From JANQOZ01 sp038747195 (GTDB lineage Bacteria > Pseudomonadota > Gammaproteobacteria > Xanthomonadales > SZUA-38): DNA of 64,000 nt. Location of the stretch: assembly GCA_038747195.1 (NCBI GenBank), contig JBCDKA010000002.1, positions 26,352-90,351 on the forward strand. The letters are read 5' to 3'. The position numbers and the translations under genes were made by a program. How positions within the stretch are numbered: position 1 is the first letter of the stretch; the number at the start of each line of letters is the position of its first letter. The notes below the pieces were generated by a model. The model did not search any database. It was not told the DNA's origin and saw only the letters and a program-made list of their open reading frames with translations. Positions 53,725-62,206 of the stretch are shown one piece after another.

Positions 53725-53760
53725 TAAACTGAGCTCATCCACCCACTGAGGAACAGAGAG

Positions 53761-54234
53761 ATGACCTCGAAACTACAAACCATCGCCGCTGCTTTCGCCA
53801 TGCTCACCGCCGTCAACGCGGCGCAGGGTGAGGGGTTGGGAGCCCATCCGCCCATGTTTCTGGTGCAGGCGGAATACGCGCTGGAGGCGGGTGACACGAC
53901 CCGCGCGATCGAACTGCTGAACAGGCGGTACAAGCGACTGCGCAATCCCGCCTACCGCGTCCGGGGCTTGGCCGTGCTCTGCAGCGCCCACCTTCAGGAC
54001 GAGGACTTCGAGCGGGCGTTCCGCCCCTGCGAAAGCGCGACCGAAATGCAGCAAGCGGGCTGGAGTGATTTCAACAACCGGGGCGTGCTCGAGCTGCATC
54101 TCGGCCGCTTTGATGAGGCGCTGGCTTCGTTTGAGCGGGCTCGGCAGATGAATCCCGAATCCGAATCGGTGCTGAACAATCTGGCGCGCACCCGCGCCAT
54201 CCGGGACAACGCGCTGGTGTCTTCATCCCAATAG
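53761..54234 (+). CDS. Small exported TPR protein
   Basis: 157 residues with a signal peptide (MTSKLQTIAAAFAMLTAVNAA) and about three TPR-like units, the clearest being WSDFNNRGVLELHLGRFDEALASFERARQMNPES near the C-terminus. It probably binds a protein partner in the periplasm. AGAGAG and GAGG just upstream provide the ribosome site. It is divergent from the LysR gene and is ended by a strong intrinsic terminator at 54257, so it forms a single-gene unit. Partner and role are unknown. Confidence 0.78.
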   Translation: MTSKLQTIAAAFAMLTAVNAAQGEGLGAHPPMFLVQAEYALEAGDTTRAIELLNRRYKRLRNPAYRVRGLAVLCSAHLQDEDFERAFRPCESATEMQQAGWSDFNNRGVLELHLGRFDEALASFERARQMNPESESVLNNLARTRAIRDNALVSSSQ

Positions 54235-54256
54235 CCGTTCACGCCCCCACCTGATG

Positions 54257-54287
54257 AGAGCCGCCCCCGGGCGGCTCTTTGCTTTTT
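54257..54287 (+). terminator. Strong intrinsic terminator after the TPR gene
   Basis: AGAGCCGCC (54257-54265) pairs perfectly with GGCGGCTCT (54270-54278) around a 4-base loop, followed by TTGCTTTTT. A GC-rich nine-pair stem with a U-tract is the standard rho-independent form. Confidence 0.88.
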
Positions 54288-54438
54288 GGCTCCGGGAACC
54301 GTTAGCGGTGGTGGCCGAAACCTTTCGACGTTTTCCGTCGACGCGAGCCCGCGCAAAACTTCCTGAGGAGAAATTCCTTCCGCACCGTTAGTTAAGCAGC
54401 CAAGAGGCTCAACTGACGACATGTAACGGGAGGTACCA

Positions 54439-55863
54439 ATGTCATCTTGTCCTGTACAACATCATGGAATGACCAAAGCCAAAGGCTGTAGCCACGCACG
54501 TCTAGGCAACTTCGGCAAGCTGTTTCCCAAGCTCACGCCGCTGAGTTTGAGCGAAGAGCAGGCCTCGCTGCTCGGCGGGCTCAACTCGCCGATGCACGAC
54601 ATCGGCAATCAGTCGCCTGACAGCAAGCTGCCCGCGGGTTACACCTTTTTTGCGCAGTTTGTCGATCACGACATCACGCTGGATACCACCTCGGACCTGC
54701 ACGGCGCGCCGCTTTCCACCGGCGCAATCATCAAGCTGCCCAATCTGCGAACGCCGACGCTGGACCTGGATTGTGTGTATGGCTTCGGCCCCGAGGCGAG
54801 TCCGCATCTGTATGCCGGCGCCACGGCACCCGGACGGCTGCTCGAGGGCAGCGCGGGAAATCCGGACGACGTTCCGCGCAACGAGTCCGGAACCGCACTC
54901 ATCGGGGATCCGCGCAACGACGAAAACTTGTTTGTATCGCAGATGCAGCTGCTGTTCATTCGGTTCCACAACCGGATCTATGACTCGCTGGTAGCGAGCG
55001 TCCCGCTGGGCGAGCGTTTCGAAGAGGCTCAGAAAATAGCTCGGTACCACTACCAGTATCTTGTGGTGCACGACTTCCTGCGCCGGATCTGCGACCCGAA
55101 GATCTTCGAGTTTGCGCTGAAGAAGGTCGCTGATCATCACTACCCGCTGGTCTACGCGGCGGACAAACACGGCAACCTGCCCATGCCGGTGGAGTTCAGC
55201 GTGGCGGCGTACCGCTTTGGCCACACCACGGTGCGCTCAACCTACGCTGCTAACAGCCAGTTTCCCGACGTGGATCTGTTTGACGAACGCTTCGGCACCA
55301 CCGGATTTTCGACGCTGCCGCCGGAGCTGACGGTGGATTGGCGATTCCTGCTGCCCGTGGACAAATGTTTGTCGCCACTGCTGGCGAAGCGGTTCGACAT
55401 TCTGTTCCCCGAAGAGCTGATCGCCATGCCCGACCCGATTGTTGGTCGTGGGGCCAGCAGCAACGAGCGGTCGTTGGCCTTCCGCAATCTGCTGCGGGGC
55501 AACGCGCTGGCGCTTCCCTGCGGTCAGGCCGTGGCGGGTGCGCTGAAGGACGCCGGCTATCCGATCAGCGTGAACTTCACCCCGCTGAAGCTGGCTGAGG
55601 TCATCCCGGCGGATCCTGCGACCCAGCCGCTGGTCGACGAGACCCCGCTGTTTTTCTACCTGATGCGCGAAGCCGGCACGCTCGGCAAGGGCGAGCGGCT
55701 CGGCCCGACCGGTTCGGCGATTCTGCTGGAAGTATTTCTTGGCGGGCTGCTGCATTGCGAGGACAGCGTTCTCAAAGACCCGGACTGGAAGCCCGACCCG
55801 TGTATCGCCGGGCCTGGCAAAACGTTCGAGCTCGCAGACGTCGTGCGTTACGTGGGGGCCTAG
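54439..55863 (+). CDS. Animal-type (XPO/cyclooxygenase superfamily) haem peroxidase
   Basis: 474 residues, no signal peptide. The animal haem peroxidase pattern is clear: distal His77 in FAQFVDHDITLD, GDPRNDENLFVSQMQLLFIRFHNRIYD, YLVVHDFLRRIC, and proximal His262 in AYRFGHTTVRSTY, with the catalytic Arg region in between. Length is near the minimal bacterial members of the superfamily. GGGAGGT lies just before the ATG. Bacterial relatives oxidise halides or organic substrates with hydrogen peroxide and may serve oxidative defence. Lack of an export signal suggests a cytoplasmic location or non-classical export. It stands alone between two terminator hairpins. Confidence 0.9.
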   Translation: MSSCPVQHHGMTKAKGCSHARLGNFGKLFPKLTPLSLSEEQASLLGGLNSPMHDIGNQSPDSKLPAGYTFFAQFVDHDITLDTTSDLHGAPLSTGAIIKLPNLRTPTLDLDCVYGFGPEASPHLYAGATAPGRLLEGSAGNPDDVPRNESGTALIGDPRNDENLFVSQMQLLFIRFHNRIYDSLVASVPLGERFEEAQKIARYHYQYLVVHDFLRRICDPKIFEFALKKVADHHYPLVYAADKHGNLPMPVEFSVAAYRFGHTTVRSTYAANSQFPDVDLFDERFGTTGFSTLPPELTVDWRFLLPVDKCLSPLLAKRFDILFPEELIAMPDPIVGRGASSNERSLAFRNLLRGNALALPCGQAVAGALKDAGYPISVNFTPLKLAEVIPADPATQPLVDETPLFFYLMREAGTLGKGERLGPTGSAILLEVFLGGLLHCEDSVLKDPDWKPDPCIAGPGKTFELADVVRYVGA

Positions 55864-55933
55864 CTTTGTGAGGTTTGCGGACCGTTGCCGCGGAGACCGG
55901 GAGGGTTTCTGTTGGCAGCGGGCCGCCTACACT

Positions 55934-55994
55934 CCCCGGGTCTGCCATGTTTTTTGACCCCCCAGGTTGTCTGGCAGTCCCGGGGTTCTTTTTT
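55934..55994 (+). terminator. Large hairpin with T-run after the haem peroxidase gene
   Basis: A 14-base arm (55934-55947, CCCCGGG-T-CTGCCA) pairs with 55972-55985 (TGGCAG-T-CCCGGGG) with one T-T mismatch, around a 24-base loop. TTCTTTTTT follows at 55986-55994. The loop itself holds a six-T run followed by GACC, echoed after the stem. It serves as a terminator for the plus strand between convergent genes. Confidence 0.8.
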
Positions 55995-56008
55995 GACCGC
56001 TTGGACGA

Positions 56009-58450
56009 CTAACCCTCCAGCTTGGCGAGCGAACTCATCAAGAGCTCATAGTCGTCCGTTTCCTTAAGGTATGGCTGAGCCGCCTCCATCAGGGCTTTGC
56101 CTTCGGCGATCTTGCCCTCGAGAACGCGACATCGACCCAGATGAAATCGGCTTTGATTGCTGGAGACCGAGTCTTCACCGCGCAGCTCGAGCCGCAGGGC
56201 CATGGTGGCGGCGATACGCTTACAGCCCTCAACGCTTTTGCCATTGGCCAGCAGGATCTTGCCCAGCTCGTGGCTGGCACCCGCCGTGTGTAGATGGTTG
56301 TCGGGCAGCGTTGAGCTGAGCACGCGCACCGTTTCCCGCCAGTAGGATTCGGCCCGATCCAGCTGGCCCAGATCTCGAGCAACCCGTCCGAGATAGCCCA
56401 AGGTCCAAGCCATCTTGGGATGATCGCCGCGATAGATCTCTCGTTCGCGATCCCGGACCTGACGCAGCAGGCGCTCTGATTCGGTGAGGTTGCCCAAGCC
56501 GATTTCCAGCACCGCCAAGTTGCGCAGCGTGGTCAGGGTTCGAGGGTGGGTTGGACCGAGTCCCGCTTCCTGAATGGCGGCTGCTTCCCGGTATAGCTCG
56601 CCGGCCTCGGCACGGCGAGCCTGCTTGTGCAGCACCACACCGTAGTCCGCTTTGGATAGCGCCAGCGCGAGGTCGTCAGCCGGCAACAGCTGGCTCCGAA
56701 GCTCAAGCGCCTGGCGGTGAAACTCGCCGGATTTCGCGTTGTCGCGCAGCTCGGAGTAGGTCACGCCCAGCGAAGAGTAGATTTTTGCTAGCGCCAGCGG
56801 ATCAAAGCCTGCGCTGTCGCGGGCGATGGTGAGCGCTCGCCCGAGGTTGTCTAAAGCGGCGGTGAATTCGCCGGCGCCGCGCTGGGAATTCCCCAGCTGA
56901 CGCAGCGTGGCTGCGACGCTCGCCGCGGACGCCCCGGCCTGATCTTTTAAGGCCAGGCTGCGCTGAAAATGATCGATCGCGGCGGGATACTCTGCCAGCG
57001 AGTGGTAGATACCGCCGAGATTGTCGAGCATCTCCGCCTTGAGAACCGGCTGATCGGCGAGCCGGCCCTCTAGCACCACGCTTCCCTGGTCGACCATCTC
57101 TTTGATGGTGAGCTCCTGTCCCAGGCTGACCTCCGGGGAAGCGTTGCTGAACAGCTCCTGCAGAAACCCCGAGATTTCTTGGGCTTTGGCGGTCTCGAGG
57201 CGCGCTGCGTCGCGCTGCTCGGCAATCCGCTTGGACTGCCAGGTCACCGTTCCGGCATAAGCCAGCAGCAGTCCTGCAAAAAGCACCGCCACGGACACGC
57301 CGAGACGATGGCGGGCGACAAATTTCTGCAGACGGTGCCAGTGCTGGTCACTGCTGGCGATGAGCGGCAGTCCCAGCCGGTAGCTCCGCAGGTCCTGCGT
57401 CAGCTCTTCCACCGTCACGTAGCGGTCGGACGGACGCTTTTCGAGACACTTGAGAATGATGGCGTCCAGATCACGGTCTAGCCGCAGGCCCGATCCTCGA
57501 GTGGCCGCGCGGCTGGGCGTTGGCGGCACCTGCTCTACGATACGACGTTGAAAGGTCAGTGGCGAAGCGCCCTCCCGGCTGAACGGGCGTTGTCCAGTGG
57601 TCAGTTCAAACAGGAGCAGCCCAAGCTGGTAGACGTCAGACGGCCGTCCCAGCACCTCTCCCTCTATCTGCTCCGGGCTGGCGTATTCCGGCGTCAGCAG
57701 ACGCGCTTCGGTGACCGTTGCCGCATCGGGGCCGTCATCCAGCAGCTTGGCAATGCCAAAATCCACAAGCTTGACCTGGCCCTCGCCGTCCACGAGCACG
57801 TTGGATGGCTTGATGTCGCGATGAATGATGTCCCGCCGGTGGGCCGCCGCCACGGCGCCAGCGACGTCGGCCACCAGCGCCAGACGCTGCGGCAGGTCGA
57901 GATGTTGCTGTTCGCAGTACCGGTCGATCGGTTCGCCCGCAACATACTCCATGGCGAGCCACGGACGCCCATCCTCGGTAACGCCGCCGTCCAGCAGGGA
58001 TGCGATGTGAGGGTCGTTCAGATGGGCCAGGATCTGCCGCTCCCGATCAAAGCGGTTCAGCAGATCTTCTCGCCGCATCCCCTGCCACATCATTTTCATG
58101 GCGACCTGCTGCTCATAGAGCCCGTCAGCGCGGCGCGCCAAGAAAACCTGCGCCATGCCGCCCTGGCCGATCTCTCGGATCAGTTCGAAGGGGCCGACGC
58201 GGCGGCCGCGAACCTGGTCGTCGGTGGTTTCAGCCAGCGCCTCGAGCAGCTCTTCGCCGATAGCGGCGCCACGCTCAAGCCAGGGTGACGGGCTGGCGGC
58301 GCCGGCCAGGAGGCGGGAAAGCCCTTGCGCCAGCTCCGGGTCGCGTGTCGTGAGATCAGCGAGGAAGCGCTCCTGATCTTCGGGCTCGAGCGATAGCGCC
58401 TCGTCCAGCAGCGGGTCGAGCTGTTTCCATTTTTCCTGGAGCGACGACAT
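56009..58450 (-). CDS. Transmembrane Ser/Thr protein kinase with TPR region (second copy of the sigma/kinase module)
   Basis: 813 residues from the ATG at 58450; an ATG at 58477 would overlap the sigma factor by 16 bases. The N-terminus (LQEKWKQLDPLLDEALSLEPEDQERFLADL) is the usual leader of this kinase type. The kinase domain (about 85-355) has IGQGGMAQVFLA, MKMMWQ lysine, IIHRDIKPSNVLV, VDFGIAKL and TPEYASPEQIEG. It is an RD kinase. A transmembrane helix (about 385-405) leads to about nine TPRs (DNLGGIYHSLAEYPAAIDHF, TLRNLAVLEIGLGNLTES). It follows the ECF sigma factor by 11 bp, as in kinase/sigma pairs of Acidobacteria and Xanthomonadales relatives. Confidence 0.9.
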   Translation of the reverse strand: MSSLQEKWKQLDPLLDEALSLEPEDQERFLADLTTRDPELAQGLSRLLAGAASPSPWLERGAAIGEELLEALAETTDDQVRGRRVGPFELIREIGQGGMAQVFLARRADGLYEQQVAMKMMWQGMRREDLLNRFDRERQILAHLNDPHIASLLDGGVTEDGRPWLAMEYVAGEPIDRYCEQQHLDLPQRLALVADVAGAVAAAHRRDIIHRDIKPSNVLVDGEGQVKLVDFGIAKLLDDGPDAATVTEARLLTPEYASPEQIEGEVLGRPSDVYQLGLLLFELTTGQRPFSREGASPLTFQRRIVEQVPPTPSRAATRGSGLRLDRDLDAIILKCLEKRPSDRYVTVEELTQDLRSYRLGLPLIASSDQHWHRLQKFVARHRLGVSVAVLFAGLLLAYAGTVTWQSKRIAEQRDAARLETAKAQEISGFLQELFSNASPEVSLGQELTIKEMVDQGSVVLEGRLADQPVLKAEMLDNLGGIYHSLAEYPAAIDHFQRSLALKDQAGASAASVAATLRQLGNSQRGAGEFTAALDNLGRALTIARDSAGFDPLALAKIYSSLGVTYSELRDNAKSGEFHRQALELRSQLLPADDLALALSKADYGVVLHKQARRAEAGELYREAAAIQEAGLGPTHPRTLTTLRNLAVLEIGLGNLTESERLLRQVRDREREIYRGDHPKMAWTLGYLGRVARDLGQLDRAESYWRETVRVLSSTLPDNHLHTAGASHELGKILLANGKSVEGCKRIAATMALRLELRGEDSVSSNQSRFHLGRCRVLEGKIAEGKALMEAAQPYLKETDDYELLMSSLAKLEG

Positions 58451-58461
58451 CGATCTGCCGG

Positions 58462-59022
58462 TCAGGCCGACAGGCATTCGGTCAGCCAGGCTTTGGCCCT
58501 CAGCCAGTCGCGCTGCACCGTGCGAACAGAAACCCCGAGCGCTTCAGCGGTTTCTTCGAAGGAGTAACCCGCAAAGGTGTGGCATTCCAGCACCTGGACC
58601 AGGCGTGGATCGTGCTGCTCCATGGTGCGGAGCGCCTCGTCCACCTGCAGCCAGAGCTGGCCGGGGTCCGCGCCCGCAATGCGGCTTTCCTCCAGGGGCA
58701 GCGGGGCAACACCATCTCCGCGTTTGGCTGCGCCGCGGGCTCGCAGGTGGTCTACCAGCAGCTGCCGCATTGCCCGGGCAGCAATGGCATAAAAGTGACC
58801 GCGGCTGTTGGCGGACAGGTTGGCCTGCGCGGCGATCTTGCAGTAAACCTCGTTCACGAGGCCCGTGGTGTTGAGCGGCGTGTCGTGCATGCGCGCGAGC
58901 TGGTTTCGGGCGATATGCTTCAGCTCCCGGTAGACCAGCGGCATCAGGTCTTCCAGCGCCTGACTGTCGCCGGCGGTGACCCGGGCGAGAAGGGCGGTAA
59001 TGTCTGCCTTGGCGGCGCTCAT
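58462..59022 (-). CDS. ECF-type sigma factor (TIGR02999-like), partner of a Ser/Thr kinase
   Basis: 186 residues. It shows the layout of this subgroup: ITALLARVTAGDSQALEDLMPLVYRELKHIARNQL, the signature TTGLVNEVYCKIAAQ, RGHFYAIAARAMRQLLVDHLRARGAAKRG, and a region 4 with DPRLVQVLECHTFAGYSFEETAEALGVSVRTVQRDWLRAKAWL. This group typically lacks a dedicated anti-sigma factor and sits beside Hanks-type kinases, as here. Regulation by phosphorylation is the working idea. It is the first gene of its operon and is divergent from the hydrolase operon at 59177. Confidence 0.9.
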   Translation of the reverse strand: MSAAKADITALLARVTAGDSQALEDLMPLVYRELKHIARNQLARMHDTPLNTTGLVNEVYCKIAAQANLSANSRGHFYAIAARAMRQLLVDHLRARGAAKRGDGVAPLPLEESRIAGADPGQLWLQVDEALRTMEQHDPRLVQVLECHTFAGYSFEETAEALGVSVRTVQRDWLRAKAWLTECLSA

Positions 59023-59176
59023 GCTCTGATGGTAGCAAGCTGCGGCGAAACTGACAGGGCGTGGGAAGCCCGTTGAGGAATTTCCGGCACTGGGACGTTT
59101 TCCCTTTATGTGGGAGGATTTTTGATCCGGCGCTTCGCTTTAAGGCGCGGCGCCGATGTACCGGGGAGGAATGTTT

Positions 59177-60268
59177 ATGTTTGTTGTTACCAACCGTCAG
59201 GTCAGCAACCGCAAGGCGCTGGGCCAGTTCGGCAAAAAGCCCAACGCCGAGGGACCGAACGAGATCCGTCTGTTCGACGTCTCCAAAGAGGGGCGGCGCT
59301 GGGAAGTGAAGGCGCTAAACGACCGGCTGACCAAAACGCAGCTGCGTGCGCTGGTGAAGAAATACCACCTGCCGATCGATCCGGAGGCAGACCGCCCCTG
59401 GTATGCCAGCCTCAAGGTGGCCTGTGAGGTCGCGGAGCAGGCGCGCGCCGAGAAGAAGAACATCCTGATTTTTGTTCACGGTTTCAACAATGACGTGAAG
59501 GACGTGATGACCGCTGCCAAGGCCATTGCCGATCTGTACAACCTCATCGTGTTGCCCTTCACCTGGCCGGCCAACGGCGGCGGGCCTGTATCCGGGACGC
59601 TCAGCTATCGGGAAGACAAGCGCGATGCCCGTGCCTCCAGCGGTGCGCTCGATCGGCTGTTTATGAAGGCCATGGAATACCTGAAAATGATCACCGATGC
59701 GCAGCGCGATCGGCTGCTGCGCGAGGCCAATAAAAAACACCCGGACAACCGGGAGCAGGCCGACCAGCTCTACGCCAGGCTGCTGGACGCAGAGTGCCCC
59801 TTCACGGTGAACCTGCTCGCCCACAGCATGGGTAACTACCTATACAAGAATCTGCTGAAGTCCACCGCGACCGAAGCCACCCGGCCGCTGTTCGACAACG
59901 TGATCATGGCGGCGCCGGACGTGAACAATCTCGACCACGGCTGGTGGCTCGACCGCATCCAGTGTCGGCGGCGCGTCTATGTCTGCATCAACGAAAACGA
60001 CTACGCGCTGAACGCATCGCGCATGAAAGCCGGTGAAGAGCAGCTGGCGCGTCTCGGTCACGTCACCTACAACCTGACCGCGCGCCGGGCCACCTATGTG
60101 GACTTCACCAATGCCGCCGACGTCGGCAACGCACACACCTATTTCAAGGATGATCCAACCAAAGACAATCCGGACGTGCGGGCGTTTTTTGATCAGGCCT
60201 TCAACGGTCGTTTCGCTGAGAATGACCTGGAGTACGACTCGATCAAGAACGTCTACCGCGTCCCCTAG
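59177..60268 (+). CDS. DUF900-type alpha/beta hydrolase
   Basis: 363 residues from the ATG at 59177, seven bases after GGAGG; ATGs at 59156 and 59171 are badly placed relative to it. There is no signal peptide. The hydrolase core has ILIFVHGFNNDVKDVM (near residue 100), VLPFTWPANGG, the elbow LLAHSMGNYLYKNLL with Ser217 and VIMAAPDVNN. A late ENDYALN and the His in VGNAHTYFKD could complete the triad. The charged insert KKHPDNREQADQ separates strand and elbow. DUF900 hydrolases have no firm substrate. The gene starts a co-directional trio with 15 and 12 bp gaps. Confidence 0.85.
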   Translation: MFVVTNRQVSNRKALGQFGKKPNAEGPNEIRLFDVSKEGRRWEVKALNDRLTKTQLRALVKKYHLPIDPEADRPWYASLKVACEVAEQARAEKKNILIFVHGFNNDVKDVMTAAKAIADLYNLIVLPFTWPANGGGPVSGTLSYREDKRDARASSGALDRLFMKAMEYLKMITDAQRDRLLREANKKHPDNREQADQLYARLLDAECPFTVNLLAHSMGNYLYKNLLKSTATEATRPLFDNVIMAAPDVNNLDHGWWLDRIQCRRRVYVCINENDYALNASRMKAGEEQLARLGHVTYNLTARRATYVDFTNAADVGNAHTYFKDDPTKDNPDVRAFFDQAFNGRFAENDLEYDSIKNVYRVP

Positions 60269-60283
60269 CGGCAGGCAAGTCAG

Positions 60284-62194
60284 ATGTTCAAAGCCGTTCA
60301 GTCTCAGGAAGGCGCCAGCACCGCGGTGGTGGTGGTGCACGGAGTCGGCAATCCGGAACCTGGCGCAACGCTCGATCGACTGACCGCTTCGCTGGCCAAT
60401 ACCTGTGAAGCCTTTCGGCTCGACGGGCCGCGCCAGACATGGCAAGCGGCCGATCAGCGCCGGTCAGACAACGATCTCTATTCCTTTTCCCCGGTGCCCT
60501 GGCAGATGGCCGAGCACGATGGCGAGAAGGTGGTCATGGCGGAAGTGTACTGGGGGTCCGAGAGCGCTATACCCCACAGCGTGCTCGGGCTGCTGCAGGG
60601 GCTGTTCCAGCTGATTTTTGGCATGTCCGGGCTGATTGAAGCCAAGCCGGAGGGTATCGGTCGCTATGAGTGGTTCGTCGCCTGGATCGGCATGATTGGC
60701 AGTCGCCTGCTGCGGGGTCCAGTTTTTGCGATCAACACGGCGCTGATGTTTGCGCTGCTCGGCATTGTGCTTCAGCAGGGAGTGAGCCACTCCGAAAGCG
60801 AGCTGCTGATATCACTCAACGAGGCGACGCCTCGCGAGGTGCAGCTCGGCGTGGTGGGTGCCAGCATCGCCTGTGCGCTGCTCGGCGTTTTCCTCGGCTG
60901 GCGCTGGGTCAAAGCCCAGGCTACGAGGGTGGTCGCGCCGCAGGGGACCACCGGCGTCTACGCGCTGTCGCTGCTGGCCGTGGCGGGCATCTGGCCGGCC
61001 GCCGCCGCGCTGCAAGGCGCGCACGACCTGGAGGCTTTTGCCACGATTCCCTTTACGCTGCTCTGGCATACGTTCGGCTTTGTTGCCCTGGCGGTGCTGC
61101 TGGTCCTCAACCTCTATCTCCTGTCCCGCCTCGTGCGGCCGGCCTTCAGTGACGCGGAGCGTCATTCGCTCAGCGCCAGGGCGATGGCCTTGGCAATTCA
61201 GTTTGTGCTGTGGAGCACGATCGTGCCGTCGATCTGGCTGCTGACGCTGTCACTGGTCACCAGCGACAGCGAGAGTTTTGCCTTTTGGCTGGCTCGATTT
61301 CATGAGGTAGTCGCGTCTGACGGGCTGCAGTGGTTCTATCTGCCGCTCCCGCTGCTGGCGCTGGTTTGGGTTTTGCTGTGGCGCTGGAAGCAGCGCGCCG
61401 GCAACCCGCCCCGCCTGATTGTCCATGCGCTGATTCGCGACGCGCTGCTGGTGTCGGTTGTGTTTACCGTTATCGCGAGCGTGGTGGTCTCCGTCATGAA
61501 TCTGGAGCAGGCGGTGGTGCTGCCGGAGATTGTGCAGCGGCTCCGTCGCCTGGAGGTTGCGCTGCTGCCGGTGATCCCGCTGCTGGTGGCCTCTTCGGTT
61601 TTTGTCGGCGGCGTTGTGCTCGCGCTGGATATCGGCAATGACGTCGTCAACTATGTGCGGCTTGCCATGCCGCTGAAATCTCGCCTGAAGCCGAGCGAGG
61701 ATGAACGGGAGCGGCTGCGCCCGATTCGCAACAAGTTCAACGAGGTGATGCGCCTGCTGAACCGGCACCATCCGCTCGAACGGATCATTGTGGTGTCCCA
61801 CAGCCAGGGCACGGTGCTGGCCATCGATGAGCTGGCTCGAAGTAACTTCGGTCAGCCGCCCGAGTGGTTGGAGCAGCTCGACGTCACGCTGATTACCATG
61901 GGGTCACCGTTCAGCCACCTCTATCAGCACTTCTTTCCGCTGTCGTATCCGGCGCTAGACCAGCCCGTTTGGCAACGTCTCGGCCAGCGCCTCAACCGGT
62001 GGATCAACATCTATCGCAACGACGATTTTGTCGGTACCTGGATCGACGCCGGTTCACAGCCGTCCTTTGACTTCGAGCAGCACGCGATGGGCACCGGCGG
62101 GCACCTGACCTATCTGGTCGACGGACGTGTCGTGGCGATCGTCGCGGACGCGCTGAAGCTCGGCGGGCATCGCGTCGATCATCGCCCAAGCTGA
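60284..62194 (+). CDS. Multi-pass membrane protein with a split alpha/beta hydrolase domain
   Basis: 636 residues. An N-terminal strand-turn VVVVHGVGNPEPG (about 15-27) looks like the oxyanion strand of a lipase-type hydrolase. About eight transmembrane helices follow (from about 145 to 455), then a cytoplasmic C-terminal part with IIVVSHSQGTVLAIDEL, nucleophile Ser507, ITMGSPFSHLYQHFFP, NIYRNDDFVGTWID (acid) and GGHLTYL (histidine). The two hydrolase halves thus flank a membrane domain. Such proteins occur in various proteobacteria without known function. A membrane-lipid substrate would fit (inference). It is the middle gene of the trio, 15 bp after the DUF900 gene and 12 bp before the EEP gene. 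Confidence 0.78.
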   Translation: MFKAVQSQEGASTAVVVVHGVGNPEPGATLDRLTASLANTCEAFRLDGPRQTWQAADQRRSDNDLYSFSPVPWQMAEHDGEKVVMAEVYWGSESAIPHSVLGLLQGLFQLIFGMSGLIEAKPEGIGRYEWFVAWIGMIGSRLLRGPVFAINTALMFALLGIVLQQGVSHSESELLISLNEATPREVQLGVVGASIACALLGVFLGWRWVKAQATRVVAPQGTTGVYALSLLAVAGIWPAAAALQGAHDLEAFATIPFTLLWHTFGFVALAVLLVLNLYLLSRLVRPAFSDAERHSLSARAMALAIQFVLWSTIVPSIWLLTLSLVTSDSESFAFWLARFHEVVASDGLQWFYLPLPLLALVWVLLWRWKQRAGNPPRLIVHALIRDALLVSVVFTVIASVVVSVMNLEQAVVLPEIVQRLRRLEVALLPVIPLLVASSVFVGGVVLALDIGNDVVNYVRLAMPLKSRLKPSEDERERLRPIRNKFNEVMRLLNRHHPLERIIVVSHSQGTVLAIDELARSNFGQPPEWLEQLDVTLITMGSPFSHLYQHFFPLSYPALDQPVWQRLGQRLNRWINIYRNDDFVGTWIDAGSQPSFDFEQHAMGTGGHLTYLVDGRVVAIVADALKLGGHRVDHRPS

Positions 62195-62206
62195 TCGGGG
62201 ATTTGC

